Shown here piece after piece: positions 25,489 through 37,180 of a stretch of DNA of 64,000 nucleotides. The stretch lies in the NCBI GenBank assembly GCA_000827495.1, contig KN817518.1, positions 894,405-958,404 of the forward strand, given 5' to 3'. Within the stretch, counting starts at the first letter, position 1; each line of letters starts with the position of its first letter. The notes below the pieces were generated by a model. The model did no database searches. It was not told the origin of the DNA and saw only the letters and a list, made by a program, of their open reading frames with translations. A program made the translations under genes and the position numbers. Source of the stretch: Hypholoma sublateritium FD-334 SS-4 (taxonomy: Eukaryota > Basidiomycota > Agaricomycetes > Agaricales > Strophariaceae).

Positions 25489-25812
25489 GGGAGGTTGAGA
25501 GAGGGAGATAAGTGCATGGCGGGTTGGATGATAAGAACGCGTGCAGGGTCTGGACTTTATCGGGCAGCCGATCAATTGCCAGCCTGCACTGTGCCGCCAG
25601 GCATTTCATAACGACTCCGCGACGATCCTTCGTCTCTGCAGAATATATGGCCGTGTGCATACCGCCCCAAAGCTCTCCACAAAAGGCCATTGTCCGCCTC
25701 AATTTTAGGCCCTTGTCTCCCAATTTCCCTGAATGTCGCCCGTTCTGAAAAAACCATCCGCCCAGAGGCATTTCTCCTCCTCGCCCTTTAACCTTCACCT
25801 CAGCCTAACCCA
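25489..25812. promoter_or_regulatory. divergent promoter, 2OG oxygenase / Cys-repeat membrane protein
   Basis: 324 bp between divergent start codons. No gene seen; a promoter function for both sides is inferred from geometry. Confidence 0.5.
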
Positions 25813-27049
25813 ATGTTGGACAGTTCGCAGCCTTCGTACTCATTTCATGGGTCGAACTCAAGCCACTCCAAAGATAACGGGTCTGTAGAAACTCACCTTC
25901 TGTCAATCACTGCTTCCTCACGATGACTTGCTTTTTGATGATCCATTCGGCCCTGTAGATCTGGTGGCCGAACATATCACATCCCAAACTATGCTACGAG
26001 GTCCGCTGCGCTCTTCCCATACTAACTTTGCGCACATTTTGAGCCCCAAATCAGCTACGCAAATGAGAAATCAAACCTCATCTCTGTCACGTTTGACGAG
26101 GATAAGGCCTCGCCGAATGCGATACTGAGGGTTGTCTTCATATTTCTCCTCTTCGCCGCAGTGCCACTGTCCATAATAGCATGGAAACCTTCGACTTCGC
26201 GCCAGGTAAACGCGCACGCGGAATCCTCAGAACCCGCGGAACAGCACGCTTCCGGCGGACAGTCACATAGTACACGGGCACATGGAGGAGAACACAGCAA
26301 CGTACAGCCTGAGGCGAGGCTTGACGTCTCTGAAAACAAAAACCCGACCGACAATGATCACTCCTCTTGGAATTTATTCTGGGACGAGCCACAACCAAAC
26401 GCACGATGTTTGGGCTTCGGTAGACGAGAATACACAGCCAAGTTGCGGAATGTGCCGTTCTACGCAAACTGGGTCGAAGCTTGCGAGCGCACTGAAGTGA
26501 CGATTCACGGCGTTAGGATTTTGAGTCCGACCTTCTGCGAGAGCAAGGTACGTATCAGTTGCATCACTGAGCCAAATGCTCACTTTGCGTATTAAGTGGC
26601 CCTTCGGAGGAGTGGTAGGACATTGGATCGTTGATTTCGGAGAGGACGAATGTTTGGCATACTGGGGAAAAATATCGGACAAGGCAAGGGACGAGTAACT
26701 TACACAAAAATGACTGGCTGACATGAAAATCTGTTTAGGGATGCTTTGGCACAAATTCTAAACTGCGGGTCAGTCATGCGGTATTAACTCTAATGAAAGT
26801 CCACATACTAATGTCCAGACCAGCGATTTCGCGCACAGCTCCAGGGCGTCAAGAAAGGCGAAGATTGGCAAGCCCTATGCAGTACAACCCCCGCCAATAT
26901 TCATGGAATTTCAATACCTAAGCCTTCGTTTTGTGAAAATAAGGTAATTACAATCGTCAAATCGTCTCTCGATAAATACGCTGATTATGTACCATCAGGG
27001 ATTTTGGGGTGTGCATGCCACGTGGGACTTGGAAGACAAAGACTGCTGA
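25813..27049 (+). CDS. Single-pass membrane protein with two Cys-containing repeats (mushroom-lineage orphan)
   Basis: Start at 25813 (MLDSSQPSYSFHGSNSSHSK). Two introns (about 25879-25958 and 26002-26053) join NGSGGRTYHIPNYAT and SYANEKSNLISVTFDED. One membrane helix follows, AILRVVFIFLLFAAVPLSII, then a Ser/Asn-rich linker and two repeats. Repeat 1: CLGFGRREYTAKL...W...C..TEVTIHG...SPTFCESK. Repeat 2: GCFGTNSKLR RFRAQLQGVK, DWQALCSTTPANIHG, KPSFCENK. Each is followed by a Trp/Asp module (GHWIVDFGEDEC; ATWDLEDKDCC), stop 27049. One intron (26684-26738) has a GC donor (AAG|gcaagg). I have seen this C..G..Y.A.L / IHG / P.FCE pattern in agaricomycete hypothetical proteins; no function is known to me. 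The Cys-rich side should be lumenal or extracellular. Confidence 0.75.
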
Positions 27050-27270
27050 ACTGAATTCCAATATTCTGCACCTTGAGCAGAACGACATTATATTTATACA
27101 AGTGCGCAAATTGAAGTAAGAACGTGCCGGGTTTACAGCACAACAAATAACGGTATTATGGTGCAGGGGAACGCAGGCGCCGGAAAACAGACATCAGCGT
27201 TTTACCTCCGTCTACTCCCCATCTGTGTATCAAACATAATTAGTATAGAATCAGGGTGTAAATATATTAC

Positions 27271-29605
27271 TCACTCTCCAGCTGCAACTTCATTGCAGCA
27301 ATCCTCGAATCCCTCCGCGACACGAACTTCGTCCCATCTATCCACAACATAATCCTAGATGCAGAACATACATCAACAGCTGGATACACGCATCGAAGGT
27401 ATAACAGATCTTACCTCTACTAGCGAGTGCAACTCGTCCCAGGCTGCCGTGGCGAGCAGAAGCGCGAAGCTCGACTCTGGGGTAATTGTCGATAATATAT
27501 GTTCGAGGGCAAGGGCAGCAAGGCTGGGCATGATGTAACGGTGTGCGACCTGATAAATCGACAACGCTGAAGCTGGGGGTGGCGGCGGAGTAGGGTGAGT
27601 ATGCGGATCAGGGCTACTGACGGCAACCGACGAATTCCTCTTGGAACGAGGCGAGACAGGATACGGTTGTAAAGTCGGGAACGAGCTTGTGCTCGGGACT
27701 GAAATGGTCTGCGACCTTGGAATTCCGGTTGTTGCCCCTGTGGAGACAGAGGACGATGGGCCTGTCACTCGCACAGTAGCGCCTGCGCCACCAATAGTAC
27801 GGGAAGAACTTCCTGGAACCGCAGAAGTCGCTGGAGCATTACTGCGCGGGTTCGAGGCCGGCTTGACAGAATTTACTTTAAGAGCAGACAAAGGCACAGG
27901 GTTTGGGCCAGGCTGTTGATACACCTCAGGTTTCTTCAGGTTGTTCACTGACCCACTCATGGAGGGGCTGACCCGTACACTATCGCCGCTGGTGGCACTC
28001 CTATTATCAGAGGTCCCATCTTCGCTCGCGCCTTCGGGAGGAAATGGTTTCCATTCCCATTCATCGTGCTGCCCACTCAGCCATCGTGCACTCCAACCCG
28101 CCCCTACTCCTTCGACCGCGTCTCGAGGGTCATCGTTCTGCTTGAACAGTAGCCAGTTCGCGTAACAATATTTGAGTAGCCAATATATCGTCTCAAAGTC
28201 GGCTTCTTCGACCATAACCGTGTATAGCTTCCTTTCTCCGCTTGAGGCTACAACCGGGTTTTCGGCGAACGAGGAGGACAGCATTGTGGCGAAGTATTCA
28301 GAGCGACGAACCAATATGTCGGAGTGTGCGTATATAATTCTTTTTCGTGCGGCTGAGTGAGATGCTAGTAGGCCAGAAGGGGAGCTCAACATCGACGATA
28401 ATGATGTAGTCGTATTCAATGTCTCAGGTTGGTTAGGAACATATTTCTCCAGGCAGATAAAGCGAACGTCTCCCGTGTCTATTCATAGGAAATAGAGTTG
28501 GCACATTTCAGGACATTCAATGGGTTGCAGAAAAGAATGGACTTACTAGGATTGTCTAAAGAAGCTTCAAGTCCGTCGAGAAGATCTCGGGGAACATGAT
28601 AAACCGAGGGATGTTGGGGAATGGATGGACCGACAGGACTGTGGATTTGTACACAGATGACAAGAGAATCCGTTGCCTGTATTCTGGAGTGTTCAAGTAA
28701 TTTACTTAATGGCGGTAAAGAACACGCTAAATCATAAATATTAACTGGCTGATGGAGAGCCTGCTGTTAGTTCACTCACCCCAGACTTCATTGTCTCGTC
28801 GGAATGCCCAATCATTCTGCCAAAACTCCCAGATCCAATCAGGCCGTGCTCCCCGCTCGCCGATCCGGTCGTCCTGACATTTTATGGCGACCATCATGGA
28901 TGCGTATATTTCAAAGTCATCGTCTGCAAAGTCTAAACTCAACGTAGTGATGTACAGAGACAGCGTAGTGGCAGTTTGAACGCCTTCCGGAGGGGTTACG
29001 GGTACTGGACCAGAACAGTAAGCATACAATATTACCAGAAAAACTGTAATTTTTCTTACGCACCAATTTCGAGCTTGAATTTGTGATCCCCGAGCATGGG
29101 AGACTGCGAGAGTATTTCAAAATCTCTAACTTCGCCTCTCAGAATGCCCCCTTCTTCAACTTCTGGCGAGCCGATTCCTTCAACATAGTCCCTCAACTTA
29201 TGCACGTCTCGCACAATCCACTCAAATCCCTACGCTCTGACGTCGTGACATGGCTCATAAGGAACGAAGATATGGGCTCCTCACGGTGAATGACCACTGT
29301 CTCGTACTCCCCGTCGACGGCGTCATACTGGAACTTCCAGAGCTCTGGGACTTTGGTACATATGTAGCTCTCGCCAGTTGACTACCAGAATAGCCGCTAT
29401 GAGTGGAAGTTGCAGGCCCAGACAGTCTTGGGTCCCAGCCACTCTGAGTATTGGATCCTTGGATGGAAGGATTGGGAGAGCCCTGACGACTCCTGTAATC
29501 GGAGTAGTTCCGCACCCAAGGCCAATCCGGCCGTGTTATGGAGGGGGTTGGTCTTCCTGATGAAACGGAAGGAGGTGAGGACGGGTAACGACTCTGGTCT
29601 GACAT
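27271..29605 (-). CDS. BTB/POZ-domain protein with Ser/Pro-rich insert
   Basis: Start at 29605 (MSDQSRYPSSPPSVSSGRPT), a Ser-rich tail, then a beta-rich region FEWIVRDVHKLRDY ... LSLYITTLSLDFADDDFEIY, VAIKCQDD that resembles the MATH-like half of fungal BTB proteins, then IYAHSDILVRRSEYFATMLS with RKLYTVMVEEADFETIYWLL, the BTB fold. The fold is interrupted by a long Ser/Thr/Pro-rich insert (about 27560-28070) before VAHRYIMPSLAALALEHIL. The last exon reads DYVVDRWDEVRVAEGFEDCC, stop 27271-27273. BTB proteins of this build are often adaptors for Cullin-3 ubiquitin ligases; that role is inferred only. Several introns lie between 28440 and 29250. Confidence 0.82.
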
Positions 29606-29887
29606 GAGGTTGGGCGAGCCTCAGAATCGAACGACAATCAGGGGTGTCGCGTAAATGAGTCTTCTTAATGAAACTGAGGGCTTCCCTTTCATAGACGTGA
29701 ACTACGCATGTGACCGGAATAAGTAAGCGCCTTGATCAACACAAGGGCCTACAAGGGCAATGCATGTAAGTAAGTATCCTACGCATAAGTGGTATACCGT
29801 TTAATATTCATCCAGTGCGCAGTATGTTATTAGATACACAGAAATACAGGGTATACATTTAGATACATTTTTTGAACCTCAGTCGCT

Positions 29888-32048
29888 TCAATATGTCTCC
29901 CAATGTACATCGGGTAAAACATCCCTCATCACTGCACCGGTGAACCTCTTTAGTAATTTGCTGCATAGAAGTGAGAATAGAGGCTTACCTAGCCAGTGGT
30001 GTGCCCCTTGCTTCTCTTGTAATGCTCCCAAATTATTATGCTCGTCCGTCAATATGTCCTGGTCATCACCCCGGGGACTCCCTCTGATCAAGTCGAGATT
30101 AAGCTCTCGTGACTCCATAGACTTGAGGACGTGCCGACGTAGGGGCGACCCAAGCCAATCGGAGCGACGAGATTTACGGAATGTTAATGGTGTTGTTGAT
30201 TGGGTGCAGAATAAAACCTATATTATATTTTGTATTGGGTATGAATTGATCTTCGCCAAAAAGCACGCACCATATTGACAAATTCTGTGTCATATTTACT
30301 CTCTTCCAGGGTGTCAAACATATCATGGAATGCGCGACACTGCTTGAAATTCTTCTCTAATGTGTTGATAACCAGCCTCGATGACCGGGATCGCAGGACC
30401 CCAGCGTAGTTCTCCATCAAAACATCATTTAGGAAATACCTGAGTAGAGCGGAAAATGACTTACCACTACAAGAATGCCATCTGATTTCATGACAGTCTT
30501 CAGTTCCGTCCAAAATTCCATCGTGAAAATGTGCTGGGGGACTCCTCCGCCAGAAAAGCAATCATGAACAACTATGTCGAAAAGGGTAGTCTTGACTCCC
30601 GCGTCGATGTCGGCATGTTGCTTAGCGGTCCATGCCCGTGCGTCCTCGAGGAACACTTTTCCAGCTCCTGGATCGGGCAAACCAAAAAAGGTTCTTGCTG
30701 CTTTGTAGACGGCTGGGTCGATCTCGACGACGGTTGTTGAGATACCATGCCTCATGAATGAAGTCGTCGAAATGCCAGTTCCAAGGCCACTAGTTTTGCA
30801 AAGATGAGCAAGTCATATACCAAAAAGAACAGAGTGACTTGCATCACCAGAGCATTTTTCCATGTATTAGCCTTTCCGACATTGGTGCTGTTGACCAATC
30901 GCACTGCTTCCTGCACGACAAATGTGCTGTAAATCGAGTCACCTAGCGGCGTCCCAAACGAGTCGGCAAGAGGTGGCTCGTCATCTAAAACCCCTACTTT
31001 ATCATACATCCATACACCGCCAAGGATGGAATGCGAGGCGCGTAGGTAACGAGCTGAATGAAGCTGCTGCTCATCTTGTCCGTTGGAATAAGGGGGAGGA
31101 AGCCATTCTGCGACCGTTATTAACCCAGTCACTGACTGCTCAGCAGACAGAATTTGAAGTGGGTATGTTGGGTGCGTATAGGTCGTGGTCAAGGGATGCG
31201 GGAGGATAGGACTCGCTAATTTAGAGCCGACCATTACCCAGATAAAACTGAAGGCCAGAAATATGTAAGATTTTATTTGTATGTTGGATATTTCAGCCGA
31301 CTCCTTTCGTTCTGCTGAAGCTTTCTTTTTGCTTGTAATGGGTTTGGTTGGGGCTGGCAAAAAGGTCAACGACATGACCCACAGCGCATAGAATATAAGC
31401 GCAAATGCTAGGCACTATATAATTTGTGTCAGATAAAATAATAAGACAAAGAAGCGGGGAAATCACTTGCTATTTGGCTATCCGATATGTTGTAGAAGAT
31501 AGGAAGAGTCGCCAATGTGTTTTTATTCAATAGGGTAGCTGCACTACATGCCGCCGCTCCTCTGATTAGTCTGCGAATAATCGTTGGCCTTGCCAGGCTA
31601 GCTGTTTTCTGAAAAGAACATTAGCCATCGTTCGGGGATACTGGACTGAAGAACTCACGTTATAGTTTCCCATTTGTACTACAAATGTTGTCAAAAGAAA
31701 CACAAGAGGCCCTAGGGCAATGACGTGTGTGATTGCTGGGCCTAATACCGGCTGCTTTTCTCTTGACGTCCACACTCCAATCCAGTAGGTCGCATTCGGC
31801 GCGAGAGTAAAGACAATGGCGGTATAAAGGAGGTTCCACTTGATCGATATATTGATGTTATGGATAGAAGACGCGACGACGGCTGCCAGAACTATCCCAT
31901 CCAGTAGGTAGACGGTAGGTCCGGAGCCATAGAGGGGTATGAGGCTTCGCTTATGGGCGAAAATCCCGAGTGAGAGGGCCGTAACCACAGAAATGGAGGA
32001 AGCCGTGTTCAAAACATGTTGGAACAGCCTGCTAGACGTGGATGGCAT
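29888..32048 (-). CDS. Membrane-anchored spermidine-synthase-like protein (PABS fold)
   Basis: N-terminal half is polytopic: from 32048 (MPSTSSRLFQHVLNTASS) there are about seven hydrophobic segments, e.g. YLLDGIVLAAVVASSIHNI, LYTAIVFTLAPNATYWIGVW, AITHVIALGPLVFLLTTFVV and IFLAFSFIWVMVGSKLASPI. The C-terminal half is a Rossmann methyltransferase-like fold of the polyamine synthase family: LGLGTGISTTSFMRHGIST, VVEIDPAVYKAARTFFGL, EDARAWTAK, LFDIVVHDCFSGGGVPQHIF and LKTVMKSDGILVVV. The Asp of VHDCF corresponds to the acidic active-site position of spermidine synthases, but putrescine-binding residues cannot be checked by eye. Stop at 29888-29890 after PDVHWETY. Cytosolic spermidine synthase lacks membrane helices, so this is a different, little-studied class. 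Confidence 0.82.
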
Positions 32049-32146
32049 AGTGATGATTGTTGGACATCTACTTCAAGTCAGGTATGTACGGAACCAAGAA
32101 AGAAAAATTAGAAGAACTGTAATGAACGATAGCAGCGAGGATGAAG

Positions 32147-32182
32147 TCCGGGAAATGGAATTTCCGGCAAACTTGTCCGGCG
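32147..32182 (+). repeat. left terminal inverted repeat of MITE
   Basis: Matches the reverse complement of 32787-32822 with only a few substitutions. Confidence 0.85.
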
Positions 32183-32786
32183 GCGGGAGTTGCCGCCGGA
32201 CAGTCTGTGACCTAATCACACCGCTGCCGTGCATCCTTTGCCCAGAGACGCCTTTGTGAACGTGAATTAGACACAGGGAGAGTATATTCAGGAGTTTATA
32301 CGAAACAAAAAGAGGTATCATATATTATGATATGATAAAATGCGTCCCCAAGGTGTTAGACTAGAAAAGTAAGCCCTACTTATCTTGGCCATATTTGCAA
32401 TTTTACTGGAAGGCAGAGCTTTTTTTTAAGGGGCCGATACACCAAGAGATAGTAGTTCCTATGAGGTACATGTTTCTTTGCTTTAGATACTTCTGAATAG
32501 TGACCGTTGGATGTGTAAAGTAGTAAAACGCGCCTGAACACGGCATGCAAACGGCATGTTACCAAAAAATCTTGAAAGAATCGCAATAAAAAAACTGTAT
32601 TTTAATGCCCTCGGGAAAAAAATAGCTGTTAGCGTGCTAAATATCTTTGTAAATCTCTCCCTGTAATTTTTAGGCCGGACATTTACAGGAGAGAGCCAGA
32701 GACTCGACTGAGGAGAGACAGTCGCAGGTTGAGCGTGACGCACTTAGGCACGTGCTGTCCGGCGGAAAGTCCGGCACGCCAAAATC

Positions 32787-32822
32787 TGCCGGACAAATCT
32801 GCCGGAAATTCCATTTCACGGA
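32787..32822 (-). repeat. right terminal inverted repeat of MITE
   Basis: Reverse complement of the left end at 32147-32182, with only a few substitutions. Confidence 0.85.
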
Positions 32823-33211
32823 TGCACTCGCAGCGAGTTGCCTGTTGCCACGTTTGTTCCTGGTTGAATATGGAATTCACCCATCATTTCTCCGGTCCTG
32901 ATCAACGATGTATACATGTAGGAGCAAGCACATTATACATAGGCGGTGACTCAGAGCAGCTTAACACACAGCGGAGTTCTTCAAGCAAAGGTACGCAATG
33001 GCTCGTAAATTTGACCTGTCCCTCTTCGAAATCGAGAAAAATCGTTTGAGCATCAGCATACATAAATATTTCGAAGCGAGAAAACCAACGATAGAGGCTG
33101 GAAAAGCTACATAGCGGTATGTATTGTATATACAGCACCAATAGCTATGGAGAGACATATGAGTTCAAGGTATGACACAACGGTTGCTTGCTAGATTGTA
33201 CATGAGAATCC

Positions 33212-36200
33212 TCAGACATTGATTTTCCCAACTATTTGATCAATCAAACTTTCAAGGCGAGCGACTTCAAGTTGAGCCAAAGTCGCATTCTTTTCGAATT
33301 GTATCGCTTCGCTGAGAGCGGGGAAGGTGGTGGCACCGTAACCTATATAGGTTAACTGTTAGTGTATGTCGAGTACTCAGGCTAATTCGGATTTATTATA
33401 TACCTAGCCACTTTCCAGGAGCAACAGCGAGATGTTTGTACCATTCTCTGTCCTTGATTCCGTCCTCCGAGATAAAACCCTTCTCAATCGCTGCACTCTT
33501 CTTGTTCGCTTCTCTGATGCGTTTGACAACTTTCCGGAGCTTTGTGATAGGAAATTTATGACGATATTGATGAGAAAGGTCAAACGGTTCTAGCTTAGCA
33601 AGCTTCAAGTCGCCATCCGGATCTTCGTGCAGGAGCATTCCAACTTCTATCTCGGTGCTAACACTCCACTTACTGTCAGCATTCCAGTCTGTCGTCGCTT
33701 CTGAACACTTGTCGACTTTGTGCGTACGAGAGCATTTTTTGCCGAGCGCTTTTCTGATGCGGCACAACACTTTTCTAGCCTTCTTCTTGAGGCGTCTAAG
33801 CTTCGAATGCTGCTTTTTCCATTTCTTCAATAGTTTGCGAAGATCTTTGTGCACATCTAGCTTTTCTTCCTCAAGGGCGACGCTAGCGTTTTGTAGTGAT
33901 TTGATCGATGCCCTTAGCGATTCAAAATTAACGGCCAGCGAACCTGTGAAGGCGAGGTTTTCAACGCTGAGAAAAATGATGTTAGAACCAGCGAGTAAAT
34001 CGCAAGCGAACCAGAATTACCTTTGAAGGTATGTCTCAAGCTCATATGCATAGTGGGTTGCATTGAAGGGAAGAATAGGCGAGGAGGCGAGTCTGAGAGT
34101 TTGTAGTCCGAGATGTTTCGAGACCGCGACCTACAAGTCACGCACGAAATGCATTAGAATGATATCACACAAGACGATATGCAGTCGCCGCGTACATGTC
34201 GGAAGAAGCCAGGGTCTGCCCATAATTCTTGCCAGCGCTCAGAATCAAAGATAGAATGGTAGTGGTACACTGGATCATTAAGCGTGGCCCCAAATCCGCC
34301 GTTCGTGCAAGGAATCTGATTCAATTTATCACTAATCAGCAAATTTTCACTGGAAAGTCAATGAACATACGCCGCTTCTCTGCAAAAAGACTGTGTAGTC
34401 GCTTCCAGAGCCAAGTGGAGAGACGCCGATGGAGTCCACTGCCGTGTATTGCATTTCGTGAATTGAACGGACTGCTTGACTGATCATATTATCGCCGTGT
34501 AGACCAAATAATTTACCATCGTCGGTCGTTGCATCCCATAGCGTGCGGCCGCTTTCAGTGGGGTGAGGGAGTTCTTCAGCTGTGGCTCGGATGAAATGAG
34601 CGAGGAGAGGCGACCCAGATGCGCGTAATCGTGAGCCGGAGACAGAGGAATCTAAACGGGAGACAAATTGTCAGGTTTATGATAGATAATGTTAGCACGC
34701 GAAAATGTACCGAGGTTGAGATATGCAACGACATGAGCGTCCACCCAATCTTTGAAATCCTCGCCCCATTCTGTGCTTCCTATGAGCCCGTACTACATAG
34801 GACAAATCTGTCAGTGGCAGTTCAGCATTCAAGGGTCGAGTCAAACACACTTCTTCCGCATCCCAACTGGCAATTAAGATGGTTCTTAAAGGTTTCCAGC
34901 CATTTCGTAATAGGTGACCTAAACCGCGTACAACTTCATGAACCGAAGCTGTTCCACTCGAGGGGTCCGCAGCTCCCATTACCTACTCATTTGTGAGCCT
35001 GAGCATTGAGTTTATGCTGTAGGAGGGCGTCTTACCCATGCTAGAAGGAAGAAACCCCAGATAGATCAATACGTTTCCTCCATAGGAATCGAGTCAGGCA
35101 TACCATCTCTATGATTTCCGACAACCACCACTTCATCCTTGATATAGCCAGGTATAACACCCAGTGTATTCCATATAGGAATAACTCTTGTATCCACTGT
35201 TCAAAATAATATGAAGCGCCATCAACAGCAGTCCCATTCTTTGACTAACCGTTGTTTAGTAGTCGCACGCGTTTGCCTTCGAATTTATGGCCTTTAGTGA
35301 GAGTCGTGGATACAACATTGAAATTTGTCCAGGAGATTGGAAGGCTTGGGATCTTGGGAATATTCTCGCCCTCAGTTCTTGTACTGTTTTCATAAGAAGG
35401 ATATCCGGGAGTAGTCGGGTCACCAGGATATACACTCAGGTATTGTACGCTTCCACGCTGGACAGAAGTGGGGTTACGCGCGGGGCCATAAGGATATCTG
35501 TCAATGACGTTGGCCCAAGGCGTTGTTGATCCTGTAATAAAAGGCGCTTACGAGGGATAGCCATTGGCATTGGTTACAGAGCCGTCGTCTCGAGGGTCAG
35601 AGTAAATTAGAATACCGACAGCACCCAATTCTGTACACAAATGATTGAGAATGACAATTACTTGTAGACATGTTCTTTCTCACCTTGACCACCCTTGACC
35701 TTCAAGCCACGGAATATGCCACCGTAGCGGCACAAGACTATCGAACCATTCACTTCGATTTCTGCGGGGAGAAAATGAGATTCATGATAACGATGGTATG
35801 CGATCGACTCACTGCTCTGAACGAGTTGTTGGTAATCCTACCAAATAGATTAATGGGAAGTTAGATAAATCGTAGGACTGTCCAGTTGCACATACTTCAT
35901 ACGTGCAATAATTTCCGTCGACTAACGGTCCAGTGACATCACCACCTCGACTCAGGCCATGGAATGTCGGCACATCGTCATTGTATTTACTCGCATCGGG
36001 ATCAGTGGGGTCTGAGAATTCAACCAGACTCGTCCGAATAAGGGATTTGCCATCGTCGTCCACAATCTCGAGGATCCTATCCCTTGGGGTATTCATGACA
36101 GGATAATAAGTGTCTATCCAAGCGTGTGGCTTGTTTGCCTTCGAAACAGAGCGCGTTGCACGTTGAGACTCCGCAGAGCCAGCCTTGAAGACAACGTCCT

Positions 36201-36916
36201 CTGGATGGACATCAGAGATACCCAATTCTCTTTGAAGAAGTTCAAGGAATTCCCGGGCGGTCGCAAGGTCACCGACAGTACCAGCCATGTGAGGTTTCGT
36301 GGCATAGGCTCTGGATGCTCCCATAGAACTGGGTCCGTTAGGAATGGAGCTAGAGAAAGGGTGTTTGGAAACATTTCGATCCTGGTTTCTTAAATAAAAC
36401 TCACAGAAACGCTTCTTCAGCTCGTTTTCCAAACAGGTGGTGGGATTTTCCAAGTCTCTCTGCCACAAGTTCCTGATACTGCCTCCATGAATTCCAGGAG
36501 CCCAAGCCTGTTTCTAGACCCACTATGACCACTAAAACTAGATACTGTTTGCGGCTAAATTTGCTTTTGCTTTTGGGCACTCCGGTGAGCGATGGCGGTA
36601 TCCTTTGAGTAATTGGGAGCGCGCAAAGAATGAGACAGCTTGCGATGATCGGTACAATCATGCATCCCAAGCGGCTAACCTCTTCGCTGGAATGTTCACT
36701 GATGAAAGTGCGAATTTCGCCGAAGGCATCTCGGTTGAAGAGCACAGACAATGCCACCAGTACAGAGAGAATGAAGGCAATTGCAAAGACGACGGACAGG
36801 ACGGTCGCAACCGAGGAGAGCACTAGTAACCGCACATTCCGTGCGATTTTCGACCTCGGGGGAAGGACGACTGCCGGCTTTTGATGCTTTTCGTCCGCTT
36901 TGTGGTCGGTGCCCAT
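33212..36916 (-). CDS. M28 metallopeptidase, glutamate carboxypeptidase II-like (copy 1, multi-pass N-terminus)
   Basis: Zinc exopeptidase of the M28B/transferrin-receptor type (PA, peptidase and dimerisation domains). The start ATG at 36914-36916 gives [20 protein letters not shown]. Three hydrophobic segments follow ([57 protein letters not shown]), unlike the single anchor of human GCPII. Then [54 protein letters not shown] and IYSDPRDDG. Both-zinc ligands are present: [26 protein letters not shown] and YHYHSIFD. A Lys-rich insert ([20 protein letters not shown]) precedes the dimerisation part. The end reads [20 protein letters not shown]..., stop 33212-33214. It should cleave C-terminal residues from peptides; substrate unknown. 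Confidence 0.88.
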
Positions 36917-37180
36917 TTCACCTTGTAGGCGGTTGGCCTTACACACTGGGACGAGGTTGAAGCGGGATACAGACTGTGGCCCTGAGAAAGAGTAAAGATC
37001 TAGTACTACCAGCACATGTCATCATGATGGAAGATGGCTGAGCGAGCACGAGGATGTGTGAAGTGATGGCTCTAAAGGGCTGATTCTGTTGATAGCTTAA
37101 ATAATTGGTGACGTGATGGCGGCCCACCGTTGCGTCTTTCCTCTCACATCGCCGCTATATAAGACCGGCTTTCATTAGCC
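36917..37180. promoter_or_regulatory. divergent promoter of the two M28 peptidases; TATA box at 37156
   Basis: 264 bp between divergent starts. For the plus-strand copy a TATATAAG box lies at 37156-37163, 18 bp upstream of the ATG, which is close but plausible for a very short leader. I see no equivalent box for the minus-strand copy. Confidence 0.6.

Larger units (their letters stand above)
32147..32822. mobile_element. MITE-like non-autonomous DNA transposon, 676 bp
   Basis: The ends are inverted repeats of about 36 bp. The left end reads TCCGGGAAATGGAATTTCCG then GCAAACTTGTCCGGCGG; the right end, read on the minus strand, gives TCCGTGAAATGGAATTTCCG then GCAGATTTGTCCGGCAG. Five or so mismatches over 36 bases indicate an ageing copy. 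Subterminal GCCGGAC/GTCCGGC motifs recur on both sides (around 32178-32202 and 32700-32795). There is no transposase frame inside, so it would depend on an autonomous relative. I cannot see a convincing target-site duplication. It lies 99 bp upstream of the PABS gene start, so it may affect that promoter. Confidence 0.8.
32049..33211. other. intergenic region carrying a MITE-like element
   Basis: 1163 bp between the PABS gene start and the end of M28 copy 1. It carries the inverted-repeat element at 32147-32822 and, right of it, about 390 bp of unremarkable sequence. No coding gene seen. Confidence 0.65.

Noticed and set aside
29600..29660. Possible minus-strand tRNA (GTTCGATTC-like box)
   Set aside because: The T stem does not pair and no acceptor or anticodon arm can be built.
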